22,200 nucleotides of DNA from Tritrichomonas musculus (Eukaryota > Parabasalia > Tritrichomonadida > Tritrichomonadidae), in contig JAPFFF010000467.1 in assembly GCA_039105265.1 (NCBI GenBank), positions 1-22,200 on the forward strand, in the 5' to 3' direction. The notes beneath the pieces were generated by a model, which ran no database searches, had not been told where the DNA came from, and was given only the letters and a program-made list of their open reading frames with translations. Shown piece by piece: positions 13,601 through 20,300 of the stretch (positions within the stretch are counted from its first letter, which is position 1; the number at the start of each line of letters is the position of its first letter). The position numbers and the translations under genes were made by a program.

Positions 13601-14130
13601 TCTTCCGTGTTCCCGTCTGTATTCGTTTCCGTGCTCATGTATTCCGTTCCGTACGTTTGTCTTTCGAATCCTGCATCTTCAAATATAAGTAAAGTATAAC
13701 CATCTGTAAAATAAATTCTTTAAGGTCTTCCGTGTTCCCGTCTGTATTCGTTTCCGTGCTCATGTATTCCGTTCCGTACGTTTGTCTTTCGAATCCTGCA
13801 TCTTCAAATATAAGTAAAGTATAACCATCTGTAAAATAAATTCTTTAAGGTCTTCCGTGTTCCCGTCTGTATTCGTTTCCGTGCTCATGTATTCCGTTCC
13901 GTACGTTTGTCTTTCGAATCCTGCATCTTCAAATATAAGTAAAGTATAACCATCTGTAAAATAAATTCTTTAAGGTCTTCCGTGTTCCCGTCTGTATTCG
14001 TTTCCGTGCTCATGTATTCCGTTCCGTACGTTTGTCTTTCGAATCCTGCATCTTCAAATATAAGTAAAGTATAACCATCTGTAAAATAAATTCTTTAAGG
14101 TCTTCCGTGTTCGCTTCTGTATTCATTAAC
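1631..14130 (+). repeat. Giant tandem satellite array, about 100 units of 125-bp (A) and 119-bp (B) monomers
   Basis: Monomer A is 125 bp and starts at GGTCTTCCGTGTTCCCG (for example 2049, 2174). Monomer B is 119 bp. The two share the opening part through TTCATGTATTCC and then differ. A continues with GTTCCGTACGTTTGTC and ends in AAATAAATTCTTTAA. B continues with TTTCTTTAATTCTGATTAC and ends in CATAATTTCGAGAT. From the spacing of GGTC starts between 1805 and 14099, the array holds 83 A units, 14 B units and one 253-bp rearranged pair. A partial B half and an A unit lie at the left edge (1631-1804), and a decayed edge unit at the right (14099 to about 14130). Units are almost identical and nearly free of indels. 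Every frame has stops, so it is not coding. Recent amplification or homogenisation is likely. Function is unknown. Confidence 0.97.
4906..5158 (+). repeat. Rearranged A/B hybrid junction inside the array
   Basis: These 253 bp replace two regular units. An A unit runs to CATCTTCAAATAT and then jumps directly into the B-type tail at ATTTAAAATCAAAATAG, which carries its own changes (CTGTCTATATAAC; CGAGTATTCC instead of CGAGATATTCTTC). The switch lies at a short shared AATATTTA/AATATAAG-like stretch. It is the only clear unit-length irregularity in the array core. Confidence 0.85.
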
Positions 14131-14487
14131 GTGCTTGCAAATAAATTTCTTCAAATAAATATCTTAAATTTAAAAAAAAAAAAAAGGAAAAAGAAAAACA
14201 TAAATAATATATTATTAAAACTAATAAAATAAAAGATACGTTCCAAAAAAGAAATAAATAGTCTTAAAAAAGAATACAAAGAGATAAGATAAGATAAAAA
14301 TGAAAAAAGTATAAATGTTAAATAATTTGAGTGCTAATGTTATGAATTGAATGAGAATAATTTGATTAACAATATTAAGGTAGAATTTTGATAATTAGTA
14401 TTGATATAAAGTTGATGAATAGGTTGCAAAGCGAAATGTTCTATAGAAAATATGTGTTACGTTAATTGTACATGCGAATGATATGCC
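14131..14487. other. AT-rich non-coding spacer right of the array
   Basis: Array similarity fades after about 14130. A run of 13 A starts near 14171, and a GATAA/AAGAT microsatellite lies near 14282-14297. I see no gene. Confidence 0.5.
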
Positions 14488-14506
14488 TCGTTGGTCAAGC
14501 GGGGAA
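14488..14506 (+). repeat. 19-bp flanking motif, right copy (tRNA A-box-like)
   Basis: TCGTTGGTCAAGCGGGGAA matches the left copy at 1588-1606 in 18 of 19 bases and in the same orientation. TGGTCAAGCGG also fits the A-box pattern. There is no surrounding tRNA fold. Confidence 0.55.
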
Positions 14507-14559
14507 AAGTTTGAAAATTAAAATTCAATTGAGTAAAAAAATTCGTTTGTGCTTAAACT

Positions 14560-14680
14560 AATGCTTTTATTTTTGTTTGTTTGAGATGTATGATGAGCGA
14601 TTTAGTACTTTTGCTGGTGGAGTGACTTTCCTCTCACCAGATGATGTTGAATAATTCAGCATTTCCTGGTGAGGCAGCTG
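14560..14680 (+). repeat. Right hairpin block flanking the satellite array
   Basis: The hairpin at 14633-14673 pairs CTCACCAG with CTGGTGAG at its base and GATGTTGAA with TTCAGCATT near a 3-base loop. Of 19 paired positions, 17 can pair and there are no bulges. The upstream sequence (ATGATGAGCGAT, TTTTGCTGG, GAGTGACTTT) aligns with the left block at 1389-1520. The sequence has diverged but the fold is kept. Confidence 0.6.
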
Positions 14681-14884
14681 TAAAACGAAAAGTGGATAAA
14701 AAAATAAGTAATAGTAAAGTTATTGCTATTAAAGGTAGATCAGCGATCTTTTTCCCAAATGTAATAATAGTCACAATAAAGATATGAAAAAAGAGCACTT
14801 TTTTAAATTGACTACATTTAGAAAAAGTTGGTATGCCAGTGTACGTTTATTTTTTACTAATCCCCGCAATTCTAAAAAAGGAAA

Positions 14885-15469
14885 ATTTGACAGGGTATTT
14901 TGGTTGGAGCATAGTCTACGAATATTCTCTCTTCTTCAAGTGTCCATTCTCTTTTGGATATTTCAATATATATCTCTTGTATAATTTTATTCAATTCATC
15001 TTTTGAACAATTAAATTTGGCTCAGCATTCATCATTTTAAAAATCTTTTTTAAGCCAAAGACTATTATCAATGAAATGAATTTCTTGATTACTCCATATT
15101 TTTCTTTTGTATTGTGATATAGAAACCAATCTAAGCATTATTTGTCCACCGCTTGTTCTATTTGGTACATTTTTAGTTCGAAAAGGAGCATTTCCATTTA
15201 ATAACTCTAGAGATAAAATAAATTCTTTCATCAAATTTTCATCGAATTTCACATCCATATTTGAAAATAATAACTCATAACTCAAATGCAGAATGGTCAA
15301 ATGAAAATTTCACTTCCTTTTCAATTAAAGGAACACCTTCTAAATTTAACCTTTTAGGGTGTTTTTTGACATATATTTTTCTAGCAACTCTATTAACATA
15401 TTCATAACGGGATAAATTGTGCATTATTGTCTTAAATGAATTATCATAATCGCAGAGCATTCTAATCAA
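14885..15469 (-). pseudogene. Degraded gene with Myb/SANT-like motifs, opposite strand to the virus-like cluster
   Basis: Minus-strand coding character runs through this stretch in more than one frame, so the gene is broken with several breaks. The upstream part has basic, hydrophilic segments (SRYEYVNRVARKIYVKK). Two Trp-containing motifs lie further on: KRKIWSNQEIHFID (Trp codon at 15094-15096) and REWTLEEERIFVDY (Trp codon at 14944-14946). They are 150 bases, or 50 codons, apart, which is about the spacing of tandem Myb repeats. Trichomonads carry large Myb families, so a Myb-like regulator is possible. The match is weak and I do not recognise the N-terminal part. It is divergent from the Rep-like gene, with a hairpin between them. 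It could be a host gene relic or part of the neighbouring element. Confidence 0.4.
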
Positions 15470-15501
15470 ACCAATGAAATTTTCGGTTGAATGTGAACAA
15501 A

Positions 15502-15567
15502 AACGGTCAAATGCAGTAGTATACGTTATGCTGTGCGCCCTTAACGGTCGCCCAGACCTAACTGCGC
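15502..15567 (+). promoter_or_regulatory. Nested hairpin with AACGGTC repeats upstream of the Rep-like gene (candidate origin)
   Basis: A GC-rich island in AT-rich DNA forms nested stems: GCGC at 15535-15538 with GCGC at 15564-15567, TTA with TAA, and GGTC at 15546-15549 with GACC at 15555-15558 around a 5-base loop. AACGGTC occurs at 15502-15508 and again at 15543-15549. It lies between the divergent minus-strand remnant and the Rep-like gene. HUH Rep proteins act at hairpins with nearby short repeats, so an origin role is plausible. No known CRESS nonanucleotide is present. Confidence 0.35.
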
Positions 15568-15651
15568 CGATGATTTCACCAAGGTCATTTATAAATTTTT
15601 TTCTCTATTTTTATTTTTATTTTTATATTTTTTTCTTCATATAAAAAACAA

Positions 15652-15951
15652 ATGTGGGGAAAAAGAAGGAACTATATGATCACATTCTGGACACATGAAT
15701 ACCCTAAAGAACTGCTAGATAACTCCACTTATCTATGTACATGTGAGGATACTTGTGAGAATGGCAGATATCATGGTCATGCATTCATTAATTTCAAAAA
15801 ACCAGAAGATATGAAGTGTGTTAAGAGCTTATTTGGTCATAATGCTCATTTAGAAGTGCCTCGTAGAAACAGCTGGTGTATTCGATATATACTGAATAAC
15901 AATACGAGAAAACATGACTTCCAAGAATTTGGTGAACGACCATTAGATTAA
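15652..15951 (+). CDS. Stand-alone Rep-type HUH endonuclease domain (CRESS-virus/rolling-circle like)
   Basis: This 99-residue protein has the three rolling-circle motifs in order and at usual spacing. Motif I is YMITFWT at residues 8-14. Motif II is YHGHAFINF at 40-48, with the metal-binding His pair 41 and 43. Motif III is RYILNN at 78-83, with the likely nicking Tyr79. The ending EFGERP resembles the tail of many Rep nuclease domains. In circular single-stranded DNA viruses this domain nicks the origin hairpin and is followed by an SF3 helicase. Here the protein is the nuclease domain alone. The start follows an A/T-rich leader with TCATA 13 bases upstream. A hairpin lies about 85 bases upstream and an HNH gene follows after 17 bases. 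The frame looks whole. The Rep fold is well supported by the HUH motif and context. The exact family is not settled. Confidence 0.75.
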   Translation: MWGKRRNYMITFWTHEYPKELLDNSTYLCTCEDTCENGRYHGHAFINFKKPEDMKCVKSLFGHNAHLEVPRRNSWCIRYILNNNTRKHDFQEFGERPLD

Positions 15952-15968
15952 TTTTTTGTATTTGAAAA

Positions 15969-16280
15969 ATGAGCTTTGTTCCATTAAAAGGCTTTATACT
16001 TGACTATGAGATTTTAAATAAATACCCTTTCACCATAAGAAATAAGATGACACGTAAACCATTGAAAGATTCAAAACATAATGAAGGTTATTTGACGGTT
16101 AATTTGAATGGTGTAAACTATTTAAAACACGTTATTATTGCCAAACAATTTTTGCCTAACGATGATCCTGTTCACAAAAAAGAAGTCGATCATAAAAACC
16201 GCAATCGTAAAGATAACCGTCTATGTAATTTACGATGGGTAACGCATTCTGAAAACAATTTTAATCGAAAAATGCCGTAA
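15969..16280 (+). CDS. HNH endonuclease, homing-type with NUMOD4-like N-terminus
   Basis: This 103-residue protein is a small DNA-cutting enzyme of the HNH family found in phages, giant viruses and mobile elements. The N-terminus (residues 1-50) resembles NUMOD4-type DNA-contact regions: YEILNKYPFTIRNK, then GYLTVNLNG. The catalytic half follows, with LKHVIIAKQF (His54), VDHKNRNRKDN (residues 73-83) and LRWVTHSENN (88-97). This gives the H-N-H ββα-metal pattern. It sits 17 bases after the Rep-like gene and 16 before the protease-like gene. A related N-terminal fragment occurs at 20390-20560, so the gene has spread locally or the two belong to related elements. It may act as a homing nuclease or serve the element. 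The frame appears intact. Confidence 0.85.
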   Translation: MSFVPLKGFILDYEILNKYPFTIRNKMTRKPLKDSKHNEGYLTVNLNGVNYLKHVIIAKQFLPNDDPVHKKEVDHKNRNRKDNRLCNLRWVTHSENNFNRKMP

Positions 16281-16299
16281 TTTATTTTTATTCAAAATG
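16281..16299 (+). promoter_or_regulatory. Start-proximal promoter/leader motif of the protease-like gene
   Basis: TTTATTTTTATTCAAAATG ends at the ATG of the protease-like gene. The same string with one change ends at the ATG at 18173. Trichomonad genes use very short leaders with an initiator next to the start codon. This shared motif may play that role in the cluster, although it does not fit the classic TCAYW initiator exactly. Confidence 0.4.
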
Positions 16300-17613
16300 T
16301 CAGATATAATAATTATTCAAGGTCAAATTCGTTTCAATCCACCTATAACATATCAAAAAGTTGCAGATTTGAAAAGAGAACACAATTTTAAATATATAGA
16401 TATCACAAATAATTATGTGACATGTTTAGTGCCCTATAATTGGATACCAGCAAAGGGTTTTAGGGATGAATTAGAAATATTTGCGAATAATATGAAGGGC
16501 AAATTATTTAGAGAACGTTTTAGCGGTGAAATTTTGGCCTATAAAGGATCGCCTAATGCTAAATCTGCTTGGCGTTATTTCATTAAATATGGGAAGGTGC
16601 AAAGTGACAATAATGCTGCCTTTAAGTTCATAAAATATTATAAGCCCAAACCAAAAAGACATGCAAAATGGGTGAAGCCAGAGCATGATGATGCATTACC
16701 GCCACCTCAAGAAGAGCCATCACAAAACAAAGCAATCTTTCAGAAAAAGTCATCGTCTTCGGCCAAACCTATACTTAAAAAGTTGGCATCTTCATCGTCT
16801 TCTTCTCAAACGTCTACATTATCATCAAGCGGTACATCAAGAGCGCCATCTCCTCCCCCACTCCCACAAACATCCCCTCAATCATCAAAACAAACATCAA
16901 GGCACACATCAAGACCACCAACACCTCCAATGGATCTAGACCAATTTATTGATTATAATGCAATCACTGATAATAATTCACAATTAGAATCAAAAGAAGT
17001 ATATCCAAATCTAAAATTATTAATAGAAAAAGGAAAAAAAGTGAAAAGAATAGGACATGTAGCCTTATTGCCTCCCGATTGGTTCTATATGCTATATGAG
17101 AATCCGAAACAAGAAGCAGTGGACTCTCTCTTTGAGTATCTTAGTAAAGCTCCACAGTTTAATAAGAAACCAATTGATTATTATGATTGCATTGTAATTC
17201 CTGCTGAACTAGAGGAACATTGGATATTAATAGTAATCGATAATGGCAATAAAGATATCGGTGTATATGATTCAAACATGGAAACATACCCAGATATCGG
17301 TAAAATAATGAATAAATTCTTGAAATCACAAGGCATTAATCAGAAATATCCAATGAGATATAATCGTGTTCCTAAACAAAATAATGATATTGATTGTGCT
17401 ATATAAATGATGCAAAATGCAAGGATATTATTGCATGATGGTAAATGGCCTTATCCAATAGATGACGCACCTAATTTTAGACAAAGAATTGCACGTGAAT
17501 TAAAGAGCAAATCATTAGAAACAGCTCCCCTCCCACCTACACCACCCAGTTTTCAAAAGCATTCTAACAACACAGAAAAACCGACTCTCCCCAAAAAAAA
17601 TGAGTCAAGCTGA
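16297..17613 (+). pseudogene. Ulp1/adenain-like cysteine protease gene of the virus-like element (broken)
   Basis: This gene remnant has three regions. Residues 1-130 form an unrecognised domain ending in a basic patch (KPKPKRHAKW). Residues 135-215 form a low-complexity Ser/Pro/Thr-rich linker with runs of Ser and PPP. From about residue 240 it resembles clan CE proteases. His308 lies in EEHWILIVID, Asp325 in GVYDSN, Gln361 in PKQNN and Cys367 in DIDC, giving the His-Asp-Gln-Cys order. In viruses and Polintons such enzymes mature capsid proteins. Cellular Ulp1 removes SUMO. The viral reading fits the compact cluster with Rep and HNH genes. The remnant is broken, with about one visible break. 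The start follows the shared TCAAAATG leader. The protease call is good. The N-terminal domain could be a structural or adaptor part. Confidence 0.7.
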
Positions 17614-17758
17614 GAAGGAAAGAATCGAACAAGAGACTTATAATTATTTTATTAAAAAAGGTGCATATCATTTAGCCAAATCATATAAATACCCTTATTA
17701 GAATGTTCATGAAGATGTAGAATCTGGTGTACCAAAAGATAAATCAAAAAGAATGTAA
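17600..17758 (+). pseudogene. Short unrecognised gene remnant overlapping the protease gene end
   Basis: A reading frame opens with an ATG inside the last codons of the preceding gene, in another frame. This is a compact arrangement common in viral elements. The product would be about 50 residues, charged, with MSQAEKERIEQETYNYF at its start and a lysine-rich end. It looks broken, with about one break. I do not recognise it, and it ends 25 bases before the next gene. Confidence 0.35.
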
Positions 17759-17783
17759 ATTAAAAATTTTTCTATAAATAAAA

Positions 17784-18152
17784 ATGCCAGAATTAATTTT
17801 GCCAATTGAATGTTCACTTTATTTTAATAAAACATTGAAAAAGACAGAAATATCTGAATTATCAGAAATTTGTAAATCAAAGTTTAAATTATCAAACAAA
17901 AAAATAATCTTTACTGATTGGGCAAAGAAATTTGATTGGGATGATTATGAGGACGTTAAAGAAATATTGAATTTAGTGGCCAAATATTGTTCAGTACACA
18001 AAATCACACTTTTTGGATCGATAATTGGTTATATAGGTGAAAGGAATGAAAATATGGTCAAATCGAAAGCCTATCAGATTCAATTGAAAAAGGGAGATAT
18101 AATTCCAAAGGAAATAATTCTTCATGCTAGTAAACCAAGAAAGAATAAGTAA
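17784..18152 (+). CDS. Unrecognised 122-residue protein of the virus-like cluster
   Basis: This intact frame encodes 122 residues, rich in Lys, Ile and Glu, without signal peptide or membrane segment. Visible stretches are ELILPIECSLYFN at the start, IIFTDWAKKFDWDDYEDV in the middle, a short hydrophobic segment ITLFGSIIGYIG near residue 80, and a basic C-terminus KPRKNK. The lysine-rich tail could contact nucleic acid. I do not recognise the family. It follows the protease region and lies 20 bases before the next gene on the same strand, so it is probably part of the element. The start is the first ATG, preceded by TATAAATAAAA. Confidence 0.5.
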   Translation: MPELILPIECSLYFNKTLKKTEISELSEICKSKFKLSNKKIIFTDWAKKFDWDDYEDVKEILNLVAKYCSVHKITLFGSIIGYIGERNENMVKSKAYQIQLKKGDIIPKEIILHASKPRKNK

Positions 18153-18154
18153 GA

Positions 18155-18175
18155 TATTTATTTTTAGTCAAAATG
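18155..18175 (+). promoter_or_regulatory. Start-proximal promoter/leader motif, second copy
   Basis: TTTATTTTTAGTCAAAATG reaches the ATG at 18173. It differs at one base from the leader at 16281-16299. Two genes of one cluster sharing 18 of 19 bases directly at the start suggests a common initiator or leader signal. Confidence 0.4.
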
Positions 18176-18439
18176 GAGTTACCACCAAGAGTTAAAACAC
18201 AACACCCTAATCGTGAAAATATTGTACATGATGCTAACGTTCCTGTCCCAATTGAGACTGCTTTTTTCTTAGAGGACTCACAAAAACTTGAATCCATTGA
18301 TATCAAGAAAAGAAAAATAAATGATTTTGCAATAAATAGTGTATCTAAACAATTTGTAAAAGGTACAATAGATCAACCGTCGTGCAATTTAGAAAATATG
18401 TCTTTGCTGAATGACAAGACTCTGCAAATGTTACAGTGA
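18173..18439 (+). CDS. Unrecognised 88-residue protein, last gene of the virus-like cluster
   Basis: The frame encodes MELPPRVKTQHPNRENIVHD at its start, then an acidic-to-basic middle (FLEDSQKLESIDIKKRKIND) and a polar end. No known domain, signal or membrane segment is visible. The shared TTTATTTTTANTCAAAATG leader ties it to the protease gene. The transposase-coding remnant begins 26 bases after its end, so the present reading frame may be shorter than the original gene. The function is unknown; a minor virion or DNA-binding protein would be only a guess. Confidence 0.45.
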   Translation: MELPPRVKTQHPNRENIVHDANVPVPIETAFFLEDSQKLESIDIKKRKINDFAINSVSKQFVKGTIDQPSCNLENMSLLNDKTLQMLQ

Positions 18440-18465
18440 TTATTCCTAGTTATGTAAGCTATTAA

Positions 18466-19008
18466 GATATCAAATTCCCAGTTGACAGACAAGAAAAAAG
18501 AGCATCACTTCTTGTTACTATTGGAGGCGATGGAAGTGGTTTTACTCCTGCCTTTGTTGTTCAAAGAAAAACTATTGAGATTGAACTATACGTGTTCGGA
18601 TACATAGATACTGGTTTCTTTTCCACAGAACTTTTTGAAAAGTGGGCGTTTGAATATATCTTCCCAGAAGTAAGACAAAGAAGATCGAAGTTCAATTGTG
18701 TTCTTATTTTGGATGAATTTGATCCATACGATTCAGATAATTTTTTAAACGTATGTTCAGAAGAAGGAATTATTCAATTGTTCTTAGCCCCACATTCAAG
18801 CCATCAGACTCAACCACTTGATATCGATTTTTTCGGTACATGATAAGGAAAAATGAGCCGAATTACGGTACCAAGTGATTTGAGTCAACAAACATCTCAG
18901 ATCATTCGAATCATTGATTCGTTCAGACAGACTTCAATCAGTTCAAATATTATTTCCGCCTTCCGAGGTGCATTTTATAACTGTGTTTATGAATGCACCT
19001 CCAACTAA
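18466..19008 (+). pseudogene. Second pogo-like transposase remnant (DDE_1 core, C-terminal half)
   Basis: After a TAA at 18463-18465, a frame gives the core of a pogo/Tigger-like transposase: RASLLVTIGGDGSGFTPAFV, then VLILDEFDPYDSDNF with catalytic Asp codon 18712-18714, then LAPHSSHQTQPLDIDFFG with the third Asp at 18820-18822. The Asp2-Asp3 spacing of 35 residues matches the first remnant. Two adjacent stops (18841-18846) interrupt it. The same frame then resumes with MSRITVPSDL and SNIISAFRGAFYN, typical of the C-terminal region, and ends at 19006-19008. The N-terminal HTH and first Asp are absent. It is inactive. It differs clearly in sequence from the remnant at 29-1159, so it belongs to another family. 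This is a plain DNA transposon fragment, probably inserted into or next to the virus-like element. Confidence 0.85.
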
Positions 19009-19113
19009 TCAAATTTATTTTTATCAATTTCATTATTTATTTAGACAATTTCCAGTTTTCTCTAAAAATCGAAAAAAATCAAAACAAACAAAAAAAATTA
19101 AATATACTATATG

Positions 19114-19163
<50 letters not shown>

Positions 19164-19426
19164 TAACTGGTAAGATAAATTATGAAGTGATGAAAGAAAT
19201 TGCTCATCAAATATTATAGAGTTTTTAAATATGAATATTTTGGTGATTGTCACAGATGTGGGTAATGGAATTGAGATTTATCACATATAAAAACATTTTT
19301 GCCATTTGAAGAGCCCGTTCCTTTTGCCAAGATATGTCATTATCACCAGAATCATATGCATTTATAGTATATGAAATTCAATTACAAGTAAAATGTGATT
19401 AAGCATTCTTAGAAATGAGGGAACTC
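19009..19426. other. Non-coding AT-rich stretch with a 48-A tract
   Basis: This holds A/T-rich DNA, then an uninterrupted run of 48 A at 19114-19161. I see no gene after the run. The tract could mark a retroposed 3' end or simple slippage growth. No open source gene ends just before it. Confidence 0.5.
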
Positions 19427-20050
19427 TCAGGTAGCTGATTTTTCCCCTTCTATCTGTTGGACGTAATGACAAGCATCAATTCTCTTCAATATTTTACCAT
19501 AATAACAGGGAATTTCTTTATTATCTCTTGCATTATTCATATATATAAGAAATTTTAAGAGGGAAATGTTTGATGGTCTATGGACCAAAACGGACTTGAT
19601 AAAATTCATTTTATCTGTCCTAGAAGATTATCTATTACAAGAACTACGATTGTATATTTAAAATTTTGGCTTTGAGAATAACATTTTTTATTGTTTTTCT
19701 ATATTAGTCAAGTAACCCACATGATATAACATATTTTTACATCATCGTTGAAGGCTTGGCAAAATAGACCACTGTATTAATTTTAATAGTTTCTTCACAA
19801 ACTCTGAAATAATCTTTGCAGACTTTATTCAACAAATCATGAGGAACACGCAGATTATGGACAAATGGAAAAAATATTTCCTAGAAATTGATGTACTTTT
19901 AGCCAATTCATAAATCTAATATCATTTATTGACCAATAACTTTTGAATGCAGGTCAATAAATTTTTTTTACAATATCATTTGGATTTTGATTAAGAAGGA
20001 AAGAATCAAATACATATTTTGTCTGTAAAACATTTGAAAATAGTACTATC
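19427..20050 (-). pseudogene. Degraded unrecognised minus-strand coding remnant
   Basis: Several minus-strand stretches have protein-like composition but sit in different frames with stops between them, so any gene is thoroughly broken. Examples are YWSINDIRFMNWLKVHQF (near 19880-19940), RVPHDLLNKVCKDYFRVC (near 19800-19850) and PSNISLLKFLIYMNNARD (near 19520-19575). Repeated aromatic and leucine patterns suggest a globular or helical protein. I do not recognise the family. It could be a host multicopy gene relic or part of an element. Confidence 0.3.
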
Positions 20051-20172
20051 AGGTGAATTTTTTCTTCTATGAGGCCAGTTGCTCGTAACATTCTGTATCA
20101 AAAGGTCTTAAATTGTAAAATTGGTTTCTTTTTTCATGAAAAAACTTATAAAAATAAAACTTTAGTAGTATA

Positions 20173-20260
20173 TAGGAGTCGGTTTACGCGGGGGCTGTCT
20201 TCCCCAGCGTCAACCCGAACTCCTAACAAAGATAAAAAAAAAAAAAAAAAAAAAAAAAAA
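20173..20260 (+). repeat. GC-rich hairpin followed by a 27-A tail (retroposed-RNA-like)
   Basis: An imperfect hairpin spans 20173-20225. AGGAGT pairs with ACTCCT, CGG with CCG, TTTACGC with GCGTCAA, and GGGG with CCCC around GCTGTCTT. It is followed within 9 bases by 27 A (20234-20260) and then TAAAAA repeats. A structured GC-rich core with a poly(A) tail in AT-rich DNA looks like a SINE-like or retroposed small RNA. No clear pol III boxes or target duplication were found. Confidence 0.4.
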
Positions 20261-20300
20261 TAAAAATAAAAATAAAAAATATAAAAAAAATTTTTTTCTC

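Larger units (their letters stand above)
15470..18439 (+). mobile_element. Virus-like element fossil: Rep nuclease, HNH nuclease, Ulp1/adenain-like protease and small genes
   Basis: Six small genes lie on one strand, with gaps of only 16-25 bases or an overlap, behind a hairpin-bearing leader. Recognisable parts are a CRESS-type Rep endonuclease domain, an HNH nuclease and a Ulp1/adenain-like cysteine protease gene. Such proteases are a hallmark of Polintons/Mavericks and related virus-like elements, which are abundant in Trichomonas. No PolB, integrase, packaging ATPase or capsid gene is visible here, so this is either part of a larger element or a different kind. It is partly broken, with about two visible breaks in the cluster. 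A pogo-like transposon remnant abuts the right side. Several genes remain readable, so it is probably not ancient. Terminal repeats were not found. Confidence 0.5.

Noticed and set aside
1631-14130. CRISPR-like array
   Set aside because: There are no unique spacers. Whole 125/119-bp units are repeated, and the host is eukaryotic.
14633-14673. C/D box snoRNA suggested by ATGATGA upstream of the right hairpin
   Set aside because: No matching D box is kept in both copies, and the left copy lacks a good C box.
14784-14984. 66-codon plus-strand frame
   Set aside because: It lies opposite the minus-strand Myb-like remnant, whose motif REWTLEEERIFVDY is the more convincing reading.
16685-16939. 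84-codon frame rich in His and Leu
   Set aside because: It is a frame shadow of the Ser/Pro-rich linker of the protease-like gene.
18914-19114. 66-codon plus-strand frame
   Set aside because: It overlaps the C-terminal part of the second transposase remnant in another frame and ends in Lys-rich low complexity.
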